Positions 1 through 9,353 of a DNA stretch of 60,258 bases are shown piece by piece. Below the pieces are notes generated by a model that saw only the letters and a program-made list of their open reading frames with translations, was not told the origin of the DNA and searched no databases. The stretch is taken from NCBI GenBank assembly GCA_004297765.1, contig SCTZ01000137.1, positions 1 through 60,258 of the forward strand, written 5' to 3'. Source of the DNA: Chloroflexota bacterium. GTDB taxonomy: Bacteria; Chloroflexota; Dehalococcoidia; FW602-bin16. The translations under genes and the position numbers were made by a program. Each line of letters opens with the position of its first letter. The first letter of the stretch is position 1.

Positions 1-123
1 CAGCGCGAAGAATCCGTACCTCCGGGGGCGAGGGGCGCGGATTCTTCGGCGTGCGCGCCTCAGAATGACCGACAGAGGCGGTGCTCAAGATGAGAAGTTC
101 GATGAACTACGGTTGTAGTACTA
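1..123. repeat. Dispersed palindromic element, copy A1 (truncated by window edge)
   Basis: This is the reverse complement of most of the element at 42029-42187: a GAAGAATCC / GGATTCTTC core, an inner CAGAATGAC block, and the terminal sequence TACGGTTGTAGTACTA at the right end. The left end lies outside the window. It has no coding capacity and looks like a short non-autonomous repeat with TAGTACT-type termini. The stretch from here to about 300 shows no convincing gene. Confidence 0.8.
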
Positions 124-303
124 GCTTTCGCCTGCGAATCACCGCTGCCCGTTTGAGGCCATCCCTCTTGCTCGGTTCCACTACTTGCCCGATGCGCACG
201 GGCCTTGACCAGAGTTGCAGTACGTGGTATTCATGAAAGAGCCAGGGCTGAAGGCGCCCGGATGCCGTCGCGAAGCCATCCCTGGATCTACTCGGAGGTG
301 AAT

Positions 304-429
304 GTGGCTACGATGCTTCCGATCAAGGCATCGGATATCCATGCTGGCCAGGGCAGAGCAATCGACGTCTCTGGCGAGCAGTATGCCACCTACGATGAGG
401 GACAGTCCACCATTGTGATGGAGACATGA
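304..429 (+). CDS. Possible small leader ORF upstream of the NRAMP-type gene
   Basis: A short frame of about 41 codons from GTG 304 has a CGGAGG ribosome-binding site five bases upstream. Its TGA stop overlaps the ATG of the transporter gene (ATGA), the arrangement expected for translational coupling. The peptide is hydrophilic, begins VATMLPIKAS and ends STIVMET, and resembles no family I recognise. A longer TTG-initiated version from 205 is possible but has no good ribosome-binding site. It may be only a coupling cistron or a chance frame. Confidence 0.33.
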   Translation: MATMLPIKASDIHAGQGRAIDVSGEQYATYDEGQSTIVMET

Positions 430-1670
430 GCAAGCCACACAGGCGATCGCATCGTCTCTGGCTCTACCTGGCGGTCATGGGACCTGGCATCATCGCTGCC
501 AGCGCGGGCAACGACGCTGGGGGTATCGCTACGTACTCCTCCGCCGGGGCCGCTTTTGGCAACAGCATGCTGTGGCTGATTCTGGTGCTGATGTTCATCC
601 TAATCGTGGTCCAGGAGATGGCCGCACGCATGGGCGCTGTTACCCACCGGGGGTTATCCGACCTTATCCGCGAGACCTTCGGGGTGCGCTGGACCACGTT
701 CGCGATGCTGGTGTTGCTGGTGGCCAACGGCAACATCGTCGTGGCTGAGTTTGCCGGGATCGCGGCTAGTACAGAGTTGCTGGGCATCAGCCGCTACATC
801 TCCGTTCCGATAATGGCCGCGATCGCCTGGCTGATCGTCGTCAAAGGGTCATACGTGGTCGCCGAGAGAATTTTCCTTTTGTTCTCGGCAGCCTTTCTGG
901 CTTATCCAATTGCCGCCTACCTGGCCCATCCCGATTGGGGAGAGGTTCTACACGCCACGATTGTCCCTAGGATCCAGGGGAACACTGCCTTCCTCGTGAT
1001 GGCCATCACCGTCGTAGGTACCACGGTGAGTCCTTACATGCAGTTCTTCTTGCAGTCCTCGGTGGTAGACAAGGGGATAGGAGTGGAAGAGTACCGCTAC
1101 GAGCGCGCCGATGTGGTGAGCGGCGTGATCTTCAGCATTCTGATCGCCTTCTTCATCATGTTGTCGACCGCAGCCACCCTGTACCCGCGAGGGATTACAG
1201 TCGATACCGCCGCGCAGGCAGCACAAGCGCTAGTGCCATTCGCGGGACCCTACGCGGAGGTGCTTTTTGCAGTGGGGCTCTTCGGGGCTTCCATGCTGGC
1301 CGCCAGTGTCTTGCCCCTCTCCACGGCCTACGCCGTCTCGGAAGCGTTCGGATGGGAGCGGGGTGTCACACGAAGTTTCGGGGAGGCCAAGGAGTTCACG
1401 GCTCTCTACACGGGGCTGATAGTGATAGGCGCCCTCGTCGTACTGGTCCCGGGACTATCTCTCATCGGGATCATGCTGACCAGTCAATTCCTGAACGGCA
1501 TTCTATTGCCCGTCATACTCGTCTTCATGCTTCTGTTGGTCAATCGTCGCAGCCTGATGGGGCGTTATGTCAACGGTCCGATCTACAACCTGATCGCCTG
1601 GGCCACGGTAGTCCTGGTCACGCTCGCCATTGGAGTACTGTTGGTGATGCAGATAATCTCCATGTTGTAG
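426..1670 (+). CDS. NRAMP-family divalent metal transporter, NRAMP-related (NRMT-like) variant
   Basis: A 414-residue, strongly hydrophobic protein with about eleven predicted membrane helices and the NRAMP fold signature GPGIIAA at residues 19-25. NRAMP proteins co-transport Mn2+/Fe2+ with protons across the plasma membrane, using a DPGN motif in helix 1 and a Met-Pro-His motif in helix 6. Here helix 1 reads NDAGGIATY (residues 29-37), so DPGN is replaced by DAGG. Helix 6 reads TVSPYMQFF (199-207), so the metal-binding methionine is a serine and the histidine a tyrosine. Loss of that methionine is reported for NRAMP-related magnesium transporters, so the substrate may be Mg2+ rather than Mn2+; this is inference. 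The start ATG overlaps the stop of a tiny upstream frame. Confidence 0.85.
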   Translation: MSKPHRRSHRLWLYLAVMGPGIIAASAGNDAGGIATYSSAGAAFGNSMLWLILVLMFILIVVQEMAARMGAVTHRGLSDLIRETFGVRWTTFAMLVLLVANGNIVVAEFAGIAASTELLGISRYISVPIMAAIAWLIVVKGSYVVAERIFLLFSAAFLAYPIAAYLAHPDWGEVLHATIVPRIQGNTAFLVMAITVVGTTVSPYMQFFLQSSVVDKGIGVEEYRYERADVVSGVIFSILIAFFIMLSTAATLYPRGITVDTAAQAAQALVPFAGPYAEVLFAVGLFGASMLAASVLPLSTAYAVSEAFGWERGVTRSFGEAKEFTALYTGLIVIGALVVLVPGLSLIGIMLTSQFLNGILLPVILVFMLLLVNRRSLMGRYVNGPIYNLIAWATVVLVTLAIGVLLVMQIISML

Positions 1671-1826
1671 CGCGCATTGCGGCGCCACTCTGGCTTTCTC
1701 CTACAATGGGCAACATCGTAGAACAGATTGGCCGTACCAGTTGTGTCCGGACGCCGTATACTCTATCATCAGCGTGACCGAGTTGATTCTGGCTCGGCAT
1801 CAGCTTCCACAGGTTGGGGGAGAGAT

Positions 1827-2306
1827 ATGTCTAGACCCGTCCTTGTCGAGCCGATTGGGCCCGACGGATCCATTCGCATACATCCGATCGGGACAACCCG
1901 ATCACCGGTCCGCGGGCAGCAAACCGGTGGGTTTCAGGACGTAGAGAGCAGCATCGATCTAGCGCCGGAGTTCGAGAGCTATCTCCAGGGATTGGAGCAG
2001 TACTCGCATCTCATCGTCCTATACTGGATGCACGAGCAGATGATTCCAAAGGCCACAACGCGCCCACAAGGACATCCCGCCGCGCCGGAAGTGGGGATGT
2101 TTGCCTGTCGTTGACCACAGCGCCCCAACCCGGTCGGGTTGTGCACAGTGCGATTGGTGGGTATCGAGGGGACGACACTCCATGTGCAAGGACTAGACGT
2201 CATAGATGGGACGCCGGTCATTGATATCAAGCCGTACACTCCGCCCTACGACGAGCCAAAAGGCGAAGTTCGCGTGCCGGAGTGGGTTTACCGGCTCAAG
2301 TATTAG
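1827..2306 (+). pseudogene. trmO: tRNA m6A37 methyltransferase TrmO (TsaA/YaeB) with in-frame TGA
   Basis: TrmO uses S-adenosylmethionine to methylate t6A37 of tRNA-Thr. From ATG 1827, preceded by a GGGGGAGAG ribosome-binding site, the frame reads RIHPIGTTRSPV, then HLIVLYWMHE, then MFACR and TGA at 2112-2114. Without any frameshift the same frame continues PQRPNPVGL and LDVIDGTPVIDIKPY to TAG 2304. The family consensus here is FATRSPHRPNPIG, so TGA replaces the conserved serine after Arg. One base change (TCA to TGA) explains the interruption. It is a recent pseudogene, a sequencing error, or a readthrough case. The 3' end overlaps the accDA stop codon by 4 bp on the opposite strand. Confidence 0.82.
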
Positions 2307-4147
2307 CTCTCACCGACCGCTGGACCCCTTTCGGACGGCTCTGCTCCACCATCCGTTCGTCGTGGCAGGTGGTCTCGGATGTCGTCCAGTCGGTGTGTAA
2401 GGTACTCCTGAAGCTGGGATAACTCGCGCATGACTGCTTCGCGGTAGTAGGAGCCGATCTCGCCCATTCGACGGAACTTGGCGTATCTGTTGCGGAGCAA
2501 CTTGTTGGTCGAGAGCGCCTGTAGCTCGACGAGATTGCGCAGCAGAGCCGTCTTGAGGTGCCAGGCGGCCTGGTCGTGGTCCAGATGCGCCCCGCCCTCC
2601 GGCTCGGGAATGACCGCGTCTATCACGCCAAGCAGCTTGCAGTCGGGCGCCGTGAGACGCAGAGAGGCGGCCAAGTCCTGTGCCTTCCCGGCGTCCCTAT
2701 ATAGAATGGCCCCGGCCCCTTCCGGGGCGATGACCGAGTATATGGCGTTCTCCAGCATGAGAACCCGATCGGCCACCGCAAGAGCCAGCGCCCCTCCGCT
2801 GCCGCCCTCGCCAATGACTGCGGCGATCGTCTGTGTTGGCAGGACGGACATTTCGGCCATGCAGCGCGACAGAGTGCTGGCGATGCCACGCGTCTCGGCC
2901 TCGAATCCGCCGTTTGCACCGGGTGTGTCGACTAGTGTGACCACAGGTAGGCGAAACTTCGCGGCCAGTTGCATCAGACGAAGGGATTTGCGATAGCCCT
3001 CCGGCATGGCCCGCCCGAAGTGGCGGGCCTTTTGACCTTCCTCACCGCGGCCACGTTCTTGCGCCACGACCATGACTGTTTCCCCACCAAGATCGGCCAG
3101 ACCGCCGACAACGGCCGGGTCATCGCCGAATAGTCGGTCGCCATGGAGCTCGACAAAGGTGGGCATCATGCGACCGATGTAGTCCAGACTGGTAGGCCGC
3201 TCATGGTGACGCGCCAACTGGACAGTGGACCAGGGGGTGCGCTCCGATCGCGCGATCGAGTCGTCAACTGCATCCTTGCGCTTCGCAGTCAGACGGTAGC
3301 GCTGGCTGAGGAGATCCAGTAGCACAAGCAGGGTGTCGCGCAGCTTGGCCCGATCGACGATGCGATCGATCATGCCGTGCGTGAGAAGGAACTCGGCGGT
3401 GTGCGAGCCTTCCGGGAGCTTCTCGCCGGTGGTTTGCTCGATCACGCGCGGACCGTTGAAGCCGATGACTGCTCGCGGCTCGGCGATGATGATGTCGGCC
3501 AGGCTGGCGAAGCTCGCGTAGACCCCGCCCATAGTAGGGCTCGATAGGACCGAGATGAAAGGCAGACCGGCGGCATGCAGGCGCTGCGCGGCCGCCGCCG
3601 TCTTGGCCATCTGCACGAGTGAGAGCATACCTTCTTGCATCCGCGCGCCGCCGCTGGTCGCCAGCGCAATGGCGGGCATCTTCTTCTTTGCCGCCAGCTC
3701 GAACGCTAGCGCGACCTTCTCACCCACGACGCTGCCCATGCTTCCACCGAGGAAGTCGAAATCTAGAGCCAGAATGACGGCCGGGTTGCCGCCGATCTTG
3801 CACAGCCCGGTGACTACCGCGTCGGTCAGTCCGGTCTTGCGCTGAGCTTCCTTCAGCCGCTGTCGATAGCTCATCCGGTCGGAGAAGCTCAAAGGATCGA
3901 CTGATACCAGGGAGTTGTTCACCTCGCGGAACGACTTGGGGTCTACGACCATCTCGATCCGCCGTCGGGCCGGAACAGGAAGATGGTGACGGCAGTTGTC
4001 ACATAAGCCATAGCTCTGATAGCTCTGCGAATCGGTCAGGCTCTTGCCACACTCGGGACAGGCGACCTGCAGTCCATGAGCCCCGGCGACGAGCTCGTAC
4101 TTGTGAGGCGTGCGGAAGCTGGTGAGAAGCTCGCTCAGATTCTTCAT
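2303..4147 (-). CDS. accDA: Fused acetyl-CoA carboxylase carboxyltransferase, beta-alpha (AccD-AccA)
   Basis: A 614-residue protein that joins both carboxyltransferase subunits of acetyl-CoA carboxylase, the enzyme that transfers CO2 from carboxybiotin to acetyl-CoA to give malonyl-CoA for fatty acid synthesis. The N-terminal half is AccD: a four-cysteine zinc ribbon (Cys30, 33, 49, 52), then the crotonase-like core with GGSMGSVVGEK and TSGGARMQEG. The AccA half begins near residue 300 and carries FVELHGDRLF, DTPGANGGFEAE and GEGGSGGALAL. In Escherichia coli these are separate chains; a fusion fixes 1:1 stoichiometry. The biotin carboxylase is encoded separately at 11239-12576, and no biotin carrier gene (accB) lies in the window. 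Convergent with the broken trmO. Confidence 0.95.
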   Translation of the reverse strand: MKNLSELLTSFRTPHKYELVAGAHGLQVACPECGKSLTDSQSYQSYGLCDNCRHHLPVPARRRIEMVVDPKSFREVNNSLVSVDPLSFSDRMSYRQRLKEAQRKTGLTDAVVTGLCKIGGNPAVILALDFDFLGGSMGSVVGEKVALAFELAAKKKMPAIALATSGGARMQEGMLSLVQMAKTAAAAQRLHAAGLPFISVLSSPTMGGVYASFASLADIIIAEPRAVIGFNGPRVIEQTTGEKLPEGSHTAEFLLTHGMIDRIVDRAKLRDTLLVLLDLLSQRYRLTAKRKDAVDDSIARSERTPWSTVQLARHHERPTSLDYIGRMMPTFVELHGDRLFGDDPAVVGGLADLGGETVMVVAQERGRGEEGQKARHFGRAMPEGYRKSLRLMQLAAKFRLPVVTLVDTPGANGGFEAETRGIASTLSRCMAEMSVLPTQTIAAVIGEGGSGGALALAVADRVLMLENAIYSVIAPEGAGAILYRDAGKAQDLAASLRLTAPDCKLLGVIDAVIPEPEGGAHLDHDQAAWHLKTALLRNLVELQALSTNKLLRNRYAKFRRMGEIGSYYREAVMRELSQLQEYLTHRLDDIRDHLPRRTDGGAEPSERGPAVGES

Positions 4148-4203
4148 GCTCGTCCAGTCCTTCCGGTCCCCGCGGACCCGCTTGTAGTCGCCATTCTGTT
4201 CAC

Positions 4204-6477
4204 CTATATGTCGTCGTCTTCGTAGTAGCCGTCTCGCTCGCTTTCATCGTCGTCGCCGTCGACCAGCCCATCTTCGCGCAGTAGCTCCATCAGTCGCGAA
4301 GCCCGCACGTAGCCGACTCGCAGCCGACGCTGAAGGAGCGAGACCGACACGCGAGAGTGTTGATCGGCCAGCCGTTTCGCTTCGGCCAGGAGAGGATCGC
4401 GTCGATCTTCTTCTTGAAGCGCCTCGAAGTCCGGCGTCTGTTCGGCCGTCCAGCCCACGGGTGGGGTGGCACTTACCCAGTACCCGACCAACCGCTCTAT
4501 CTCTGTATCGGTGACCAGCGTTCCCTGCAGACGAACCGGCTTCGAGGCATCGGCGGCCATGTACAGCATATCGCCGTGGCCCAGCAGCTTCTCGGCGCCC
4601 CCCGTGTCGAGGATGGTGCGCGAATCGATCTGCGACGTCACCGCGAAGCTCACCCGGGTGGGGAAGTTGGCCTTGATCAGCCCTGTGACCACGTCCACCG
4701 ATGGACGCTGCGTGGCCACGACCAGATGGATCCCGGTGGCCCGGGCCAGCTGCGCCAGACGGCAGAGCATACGCTCAACCTCGTCCGCCGCCACCATCAT
4801 CAGGTCGGCCAGCTCATCGATGATCACGACCCAGTACGGGAGCGCCTTGCCGTCGGCTGCCATGCGCTTGTTGTAGCCCTCGATATTGCGCACGCCGTTG
4901 CTGGCGAATTTCTTGTACCTGTCCTCCATCTCGCGGACCACCCATTTCAGGACACCCGTCACCTTCTCTGCGTCGACTACCACGGGAGCTAACAGATGGG
5001 GAATGCCGTTGTAGGGCACAAGCTCGACCCGCTTGGGGTCGACCATGATAAACCTCACCTCGTCAGGCACGGATTGCATTAGCAAACTGGCGACGATGGA
5101 GTTGATAAAGACACTCTTGCCGCTGCCGGTGGCGCCAGCGATAAGCAGATGTGGCATCTTCGACAGATCTGCGACCACAGGCTGACCCTGCACGCCCTGT
5201 CCTAGCGCAAGTCCGAGCTTGGTCTTGGTCGTAAGCTTCTGGAACGGAAAACTCTCCACGATGTGGCGCAGTCCCACCACCGCCGTGGAGATGTTGGGTA
5301 TCTCGAGCCCGACCAGGGCTTTGCCGGGCACCGGCGCTTCGATTCGGACACTTGGAACCGCCAGCGCCAGTGCCAGATCGTTCGATAGCCCGGTGATCTT
5401 ATTCACCTTCACGCGTGTGCGACTGATCTCTTCCAATCGCAGCCGCGGCCGGCCGTCCTTTTCGTACTTGAGTCGCCCTTCCTCGTCGCGCTCCTTCACG
5501 GTCCGCCACTTCACGTCCCAGCCGGGCTCTATTCCAAACTGCGTCACGGCAGGTCCCTGATTGACCTCGATCACGCGCGCGTCGACCCCGTACTCCCGGA
5601 GCTTGTCCTCGATCAGCTTCACGCGCTGACCGTTGTCCAGGTTTCGACCTTCCGACGTTACATTCTCCAACAGATCCATCGGCGGTAGCTTCCAGGCTGT
5701 TCCCTTCACACGACGTGCAGGCAATGGGTCGGATTTGTCCTGTGGGACGACCGCCGTCTTGGCTCGGCTGTTGGCCCGAGACGGTGTACGTGTTGGCTCG
5801 CGGACCGGCTCCTCTACCACGGTCAGATCAGACTCGACGGCGCTCCGGGCCTTGGATTCCGCAGTGTCCCCGGTGCCAAACGCTAGCACGACCTGAATGA
5901 ACCAGTGCCACAGGCGGCTGACTAGACGAAGCAGCATGCGCGCTGTGTACAAGGCGATGGCCCGGGCACGTCGCGGACTGTACAGCGAAGCTGCAAGAAG
6001 CACCAGGAGTACAAGCCGTCCGATGCCCCAGACGTCAGTGCTCCCCACGATAAGCGCACCCAGCGCGCCACCAGAGCCCATGGGTTCCGGGCTGCCGGCG
6101 ATTGGTGCCTTGCCTGAGCTTGGTAGGAATGCCAGCAGTCCGAAGGCCAGTGGAACGAGTGTCACCAGTGATGCCCACTGATGCCATTTGAGGTTCACGT
6201 GATAACTGTAGCGGCGCTCGAGCACCAGCAGCGCGAAAATGACAACTGCCACCAACAGCAGCAAGAAGGTGCCCAGGCCGAAGGTGTGACGCACGGCCAG
6301 CGCGGTCGGCAAAATCGCTCCTTCGACCAGCGCGGCGATGCCACGGGCGATCAAGCCCGCGATCCAGGCGACCAACCTTGGGACGTAGATAATGCCCAGG
6401 ACTAGGAGGAGTATGGCCACGGGAACAAGAATGGTGGACTGGACGTGGCGACGCAGATAGGAGGTGAGCCGCTGCAT
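4204..6477 (-). CDS. ftsK: DNA translocase FtsK/SpoIIIE
   Basis: A hexameric ATP-driven double-stranded DNA pump that clears chromosome termini from the division septum. The 757-residue chain has about four N-terminal membrane helices, an arginine-rich linker, the FtsK motor with Walker A AGATGSGKS and Walker B WVVIIDELADL, and a C-terminal winged-helix gamma domain (SVSLLQRRLRVGYVRA) that reads oriented DNA sequences. I chose ATG 6477 because GGAGGAGGA lies eight bases upstream; a start at 6543 would add 22 basic residues without a ribosome-binding site. The last residues are unusually acidic (EDDDI tail). It follows the RNase J gene by about 70 bp on the same strand. Confidence 0.93.
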   Translation of the reverse strand: MQRLTSYLRRHVQSTILVPVAILLLVLGIIYVPRLVAWIAGLIARGIAALVEGAILPTALAVRHTFGLGTFLLLLVAVVIFALLVLERRYSYHVNLKWHQWASLVTLVPLAFGLLAFLPSSGKAPIAGSPEPMGSGGALGALIVGSTDVWGIGRLVLLVLLAASLYSPRRARAIALYTARMLLRLVSRLWHWFIQVVLAFGTGDTAESKARSAVESDLTVVEEPVREPTRTPSRANSRAKTAVVPQDKSDPLPARRVKGTAWKLPPMDLLENVTSEGRNLDNGQRVKLIEDKLREYGVDARVIEVNQGPAVTQFGIEPGWDVKWRTVKERDEEGRLKYEKDGRPRLRLEEISRTRVKVNKITGLSNDLALALAVPSVRIEAPVPGKALVGLEIPNISTAVVGLRHIVESFPFQKLTTKTKLGLALGQGVQGQPVVADLSKMPHLLIAGATGSGKSVFINSIVASLLMQSVPDEVRFIMVDPKRVELVPYNGIPHLLAPVVVDAEKVTGVLKWVVREMEDRYKKFASNGVRNIEGYNKRMAADGKALPYWVVIIDELADLMMVAADEVERMLCRLAQLARATGIHLVVATQRPSVDVVTGLIKANFPTRVSFAVTSQIDSRTILDTGGAEKLLGHGDMLYMAADASKPVRLQGTLVTDTEIERLVGYWVSATPPVGWTAEQTPDFEALQEEDRRDPLLAEAKRLADQHSRVSVSLLQRRLRVGYVRASRLMELLREDGLVDGDDDESERDGYYEDDDI

Positions 6478-6546
6478 GCGCGACTTCCTCCTCCGCGGGG
6501 ACCACGTCCTTGGCGTTCCAGGTCGCGGGCGAACCGCAGCCACGGC

Positions 6547-8205
6547 TTAGACCTCCATGACGACGGGTAGCACCATCGGTCGACGCTTGGTCTGGTCGTA
6601 CAGGAACTTGCTCAACGCATCTTTCACGTTCCTGTTGACCAGTGACAACTCTAGGATATGCTCGCTACCGCCGTCCATAGTCTCCACCACCAGGTCTCTG
6701 GCCATGTCGAAGAGTTGCTCGGAGTCGCGTCCGTACACGAAGCCGCGCGACACGATGTCAGGGCGTCCTACTATTTGACCGGTCTGCTTGTCCATAGCTA
6801 CTATCACCACGAAGATGCCGTCTCTGGACAGGAGCTGGCGGTCACGCAGAACCACGTGTCCGATATCCCCGACACCCAGTCCATCGACGAACACGTATCC
6901 TGCCGCAACTTTGCCAACCATGCGGCCTGCGGTGGGGCTGAACTCGTGAACGTGGCCGTTGGCAGAGACGGAGATACGCTCGGGTGTTATGCCCATCCTT
7001 TGCGCCAGGCGCGCGTGCAAAGCCAGATGTCGGTACTCTCCATGAATCGGCATGAAATACTGCGGGCGAAGCAAACTGAACAGCATTTTCAGCTCTTCTT
7101 GGCTAGCATGTCCATGAACGTGGACGCCGCTACTGCGCCCGTAGAAGACGTTGGCCCCTTCCTTGAAGAGATTATCGATAGTACGATTGACGAGTTGCTC
7201 GTTGCCAGGGATGGGTGTGGCGGACATGATGACCGTATCGCCTGGCTGGATGCGGATCTGGCGATGATCCCTGTTGGCCATCCTCGCCAGTGCCGAGGTC
7301 GGCTCGCCCTGACTGCCCGTGGTGACGATCACGATCTGCTCCGGTGGCAACCGCCCCAGCTCATCAACCCGCATCAGCACGCCCTCGGGCGGGGTTAGGT
7401 AGCCCATCTCCATGGCCATCTGAACCGTATCGACCATAGAGCGGCCGACGATGCAGACACGTCGGTCGAGCACGTAGGCGGCGTCTATCACCTGCTGCAC
7501 ACGCGATATAAGTGACGCGAAGGTGGCCACGATAACGCGCCCAGGAGCCTCCATCATAAGGCGGCGTAGAGCATCGCCGACTACCTGCTCAGACTCGGTG
7601 TAGCCGGGCGTGTCCACGTAAGTGGAGTCTGCCAGCAGGAGCAGGACGCCGCGCTGGCCGAACTCGGCCAGCTTGGCGAAGTCAGTTGGTGGACCGTTGA
7701 CCGGCGTATGATCGAACTTGAAGTCGCCGGAATGGATCACGAGCCCTACCGGTGTATGGATTGCCAGCCCCAGTGCATCCGGAATGCTGTGACAAACTCG
7801 GAAAAACTCGACTCGAAAGGCGCCCAGGTGTACCTCATCGCCGGCCTGCACGATATTCAGGTTGACCCCGTCCAGCGCCTTGTTCTCTTTCAGCTTGACT
7901 CGGATCAATCCGTTCGTCAGCCGAGAAGAGTAGACCGGAACCTGCAGCTCAGGCAGAATGAACGGCAGGGCCCCGATATGGTCCTCGTGGCCGTGCGTGA
8001 TAATTATTCCCCGCAGCTTGTCGATCCGCTCACGGACATAGGTAATATCCGGGATAACGAGGTCGATCCCGAGCATCTCCTCCTCGGGAAACATAAGTCC
8101 GGCGTCGACGATGATCATGTCGTCGCCGAACTCAAACACCATCATATTCTTACCGATCTCTCCCAGCCCGCCGAGAGGGATCACACGTAGCTTGGTCTTC
8201 CCCAT
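6547..8205 (-). CDS. rnj: Ribonuclease J (metallo-beta-lactamase / beta-CASP)
   Basis: A cytoplasmic zinc nuclease with 5'-3' exonuclease and endonuclease activity for mRNA decay and rRNA maturation. The 552-residue protein has the metallo-beta-lactamase motif HGHEDH at residues 71-76, further motifs HSGDFKFDHTP and LADSTYV, a beta-CASP domain with GSQGEPTSALARM, the late PIHGEYRHL histidine motif, and the C-terminal domain found in RNase J1/J2. Length and motif order match the family. It sits between the uracil-DNA glycosylase and ftsK genes, all on the minus strand, and could be co-transcribed with them. Confidence 0.95.
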   Translation of the reverse strand: MGKTKLRVIPLGGLGEIGKNMMVFEFGDDMIIVDAGLMFPEEEMLGIDLVIPDITYVRERIDKLRGIIITHGHEDHIGALPFILPELQVPVYSSRLTNGLIRVKLKENKALDGVNLNIVQAGDEVHLGAFRVEFFRVCHSIPDALGLAIHTPVGLVIHSGDFKFDHTPVNGPPTDFAKLAEFGQRGVLLLLADSTYVDTPGYTESEQVVGDALRRLMMEAPGRVIVATFASLISRVQQVIDAAYVLDRRVCIVGRSMVDTVQMAMEMGYLTPPEGVLMRVDELGRLPPEQIVIVTTGSQGEPTSALARMANRDHRQIRIQPGDTVIMSATPIPGNEQLVNRTIDNLFKEGANVFYGRSSGVHVHGHASQEELKMLFSLLRPQYFMPIHGEYRHLALHARLAQRMGITPERISVSANGHVHEFSPTAGRMVGKVAAGYVFVDGLGVGDIGHVVLRDRQLLSRDGIFVVIVAMDKQTGQIVGRPDIVSRGFVYGRDSEQLFDMARDLVVETMDGGSEHILELSLVNRNVKDALSKFLYDQTKRRPMVLPVVMEV

Positions 8206-8215
8206 TTATGTGCTC

Positions 8216-8824
8216 CTAGAAAAGGGACAGTTGCTTTGGCGGGATCTCCTCGCGCTGGGTCGATTGCTGCGCTCGCTCCAGCTCGGCAAGAATCCCGGGC
8301 AGCTTCAGCATGTCGGCCTCGATTACTTTGCGCAGGCTCTGTTGGTGCAGAGCGGCGGCCGGGTGGTACATGGCGAAGCAGGTGATTTCCCCCACCTTTC
8401 GCGCGGTGCCGTGAATTTTGCCAATCGATTCCCCAGGGAAGAACCTGGCCATCGAGTAGCGTCCGAGTGTCACGATCACTTTCGGATTGATCAACTCAAG
8501 CTGCTGGTCGAGCCACTGGGCGCATGACCTGATCTCAAGGGGAAAAGGATCCCGATTTTCCGGAGGACGGCACTTGACAACGTTACAGATGTATACATCC
8601 TGGCGCTGCAGCCCGATCGAGCCCAACAGATCCTCCAGGAAATGTCCGGCCGGACCAACAAACGGGCGACCCTGCTGGTTTTCGTGCCAGCCCGGCGCTT
8701 CTCCAATAAACACGATCTTCGCGTCTTCTCGCCCTTCTCCGGGGACCACTTTGTTGCGCGTCTTGGCCAAATCGCAGTCCCGGCAGAGAGCCATTTCGGC
8801 GCATAGCTTTTCTAGCTCCGTCAT
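8216..8824 (-). CDS. Family 4 (Fe-S) uracil-DNA glycosylase
   Basis: Removes uracil from DNA to start base excision repair. The 202-residue protein carries the four iron-sulfur cysteines of family 4 enzymes (Cys14, 17, 85, 101), at nearly the positions known from Thermus UDGa. It also has the active-site motif GEAPGWHE (residues 41-48), NVVKCRPPENRDP, and the closing motif MYHPAA. This clade dominates in thermophiles and archaea but is also frequent in mesophilic bacteria. The stop is ten bases before the RNase J start, suggesting one transcript. The upstream 634 bp contain no gene. Confidence 0.93.
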   Translation of the reverse strand: MTELEKLCAEMALCRDCDLAKTRNKVVPGEGREDAKIVFIGEAPGWHENQQGRPFVGPAGHFLEDLLGSIGLQRQDVYICNVVKCRPPENRDPFPLEIRSCAQWLDQQLELINPKVIVTLGRYSMARFFPGESIGKIHGTARKVGEITCFAMYHPAAALHQQSLRKVIEADMLKLPGILAELERAQQSTQREEIPPKQLSLF

Positions 8825-9120
8825 CGATGGCGTCCTCGTCTTCCTTTCACCATTGAGTGCGGACGAACCTCTTTGCGGTGCTCATTCGAATCGCTTGACT
8901 CGGCGGAATGCACCGTGCCTGTCCGTTCGCTTAGCCTCGGTCGCATGATAGCACAGCACAGCGAATCGCGTCAATTGGACCCCTCACCCGATTGAGGACG
9001 TACCGCGAGGAGTTGGTACTCTTGTGGGGTGTTGAGTTGGGCACGATCTCCAGTTGGTCAGACAGGCCACCTGACTCGGTGGCTGCGATCACGTCTGTTA
9101 AAAGGATCCCACGTCTGAGT

Positions 9121-9353
9121 GTCATTCTGAGAAGCGGGGCATACGAGTGGCCGTGGCGGTCTGCTCGGCGTATGGACTGGAACCAGGGAATTTGGCGCTT
9201 CCGGGCAGCGACGAAGAACCCGCGCCCACGGCCCTCCGAACTTCAGGGGTGCGGATTCTTCGTCGCTACGCTCACCGGCGACAGACGTTGTGCTCTCACA
9301 AGCGCCAATCTACCATACGGACGTTCTGCTATTGTCCCGCTTTTCAGAATGAC
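9121..9353. repeat. Dispersed palindromic element, copy B1
   Basis: A 233-bp block bounded by GTCATTCTGAG and TTCAGAATGAC, with an internal GACGAAGAA...CCGCGCCC and GTGCGGATTCTTCGTCG pair. It aligns along its length with 24729-24962 (234 bp), with shared flank words ACAGGCGTGGGA to its right. Similarity extends loosely to about 9410. The elements at 1-123, 41734-41887 and 42029-42187 share only the core and the CATTCTGAG/CAGAATGAC blocks. This accounts for most of the 634-bp gene-free stretch 8825-9458; I see nothing else there. Confidence 0.7.

Noticed and set aside
123-425. Possible metal-sensing riboswitch (yybP-ykoY or M-box) upstream of the NRAMP-type gene
   Set aside because: I could not find the conserved loops of either class; a covariance-model search would be needed to reopen this.
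2112-2114. TGA in trmO as a selenocysteine codon
   Set aside because: The family residue is serine, not a catalytic cysteine, and no SECIS-like hairpin is evident just after the codon.
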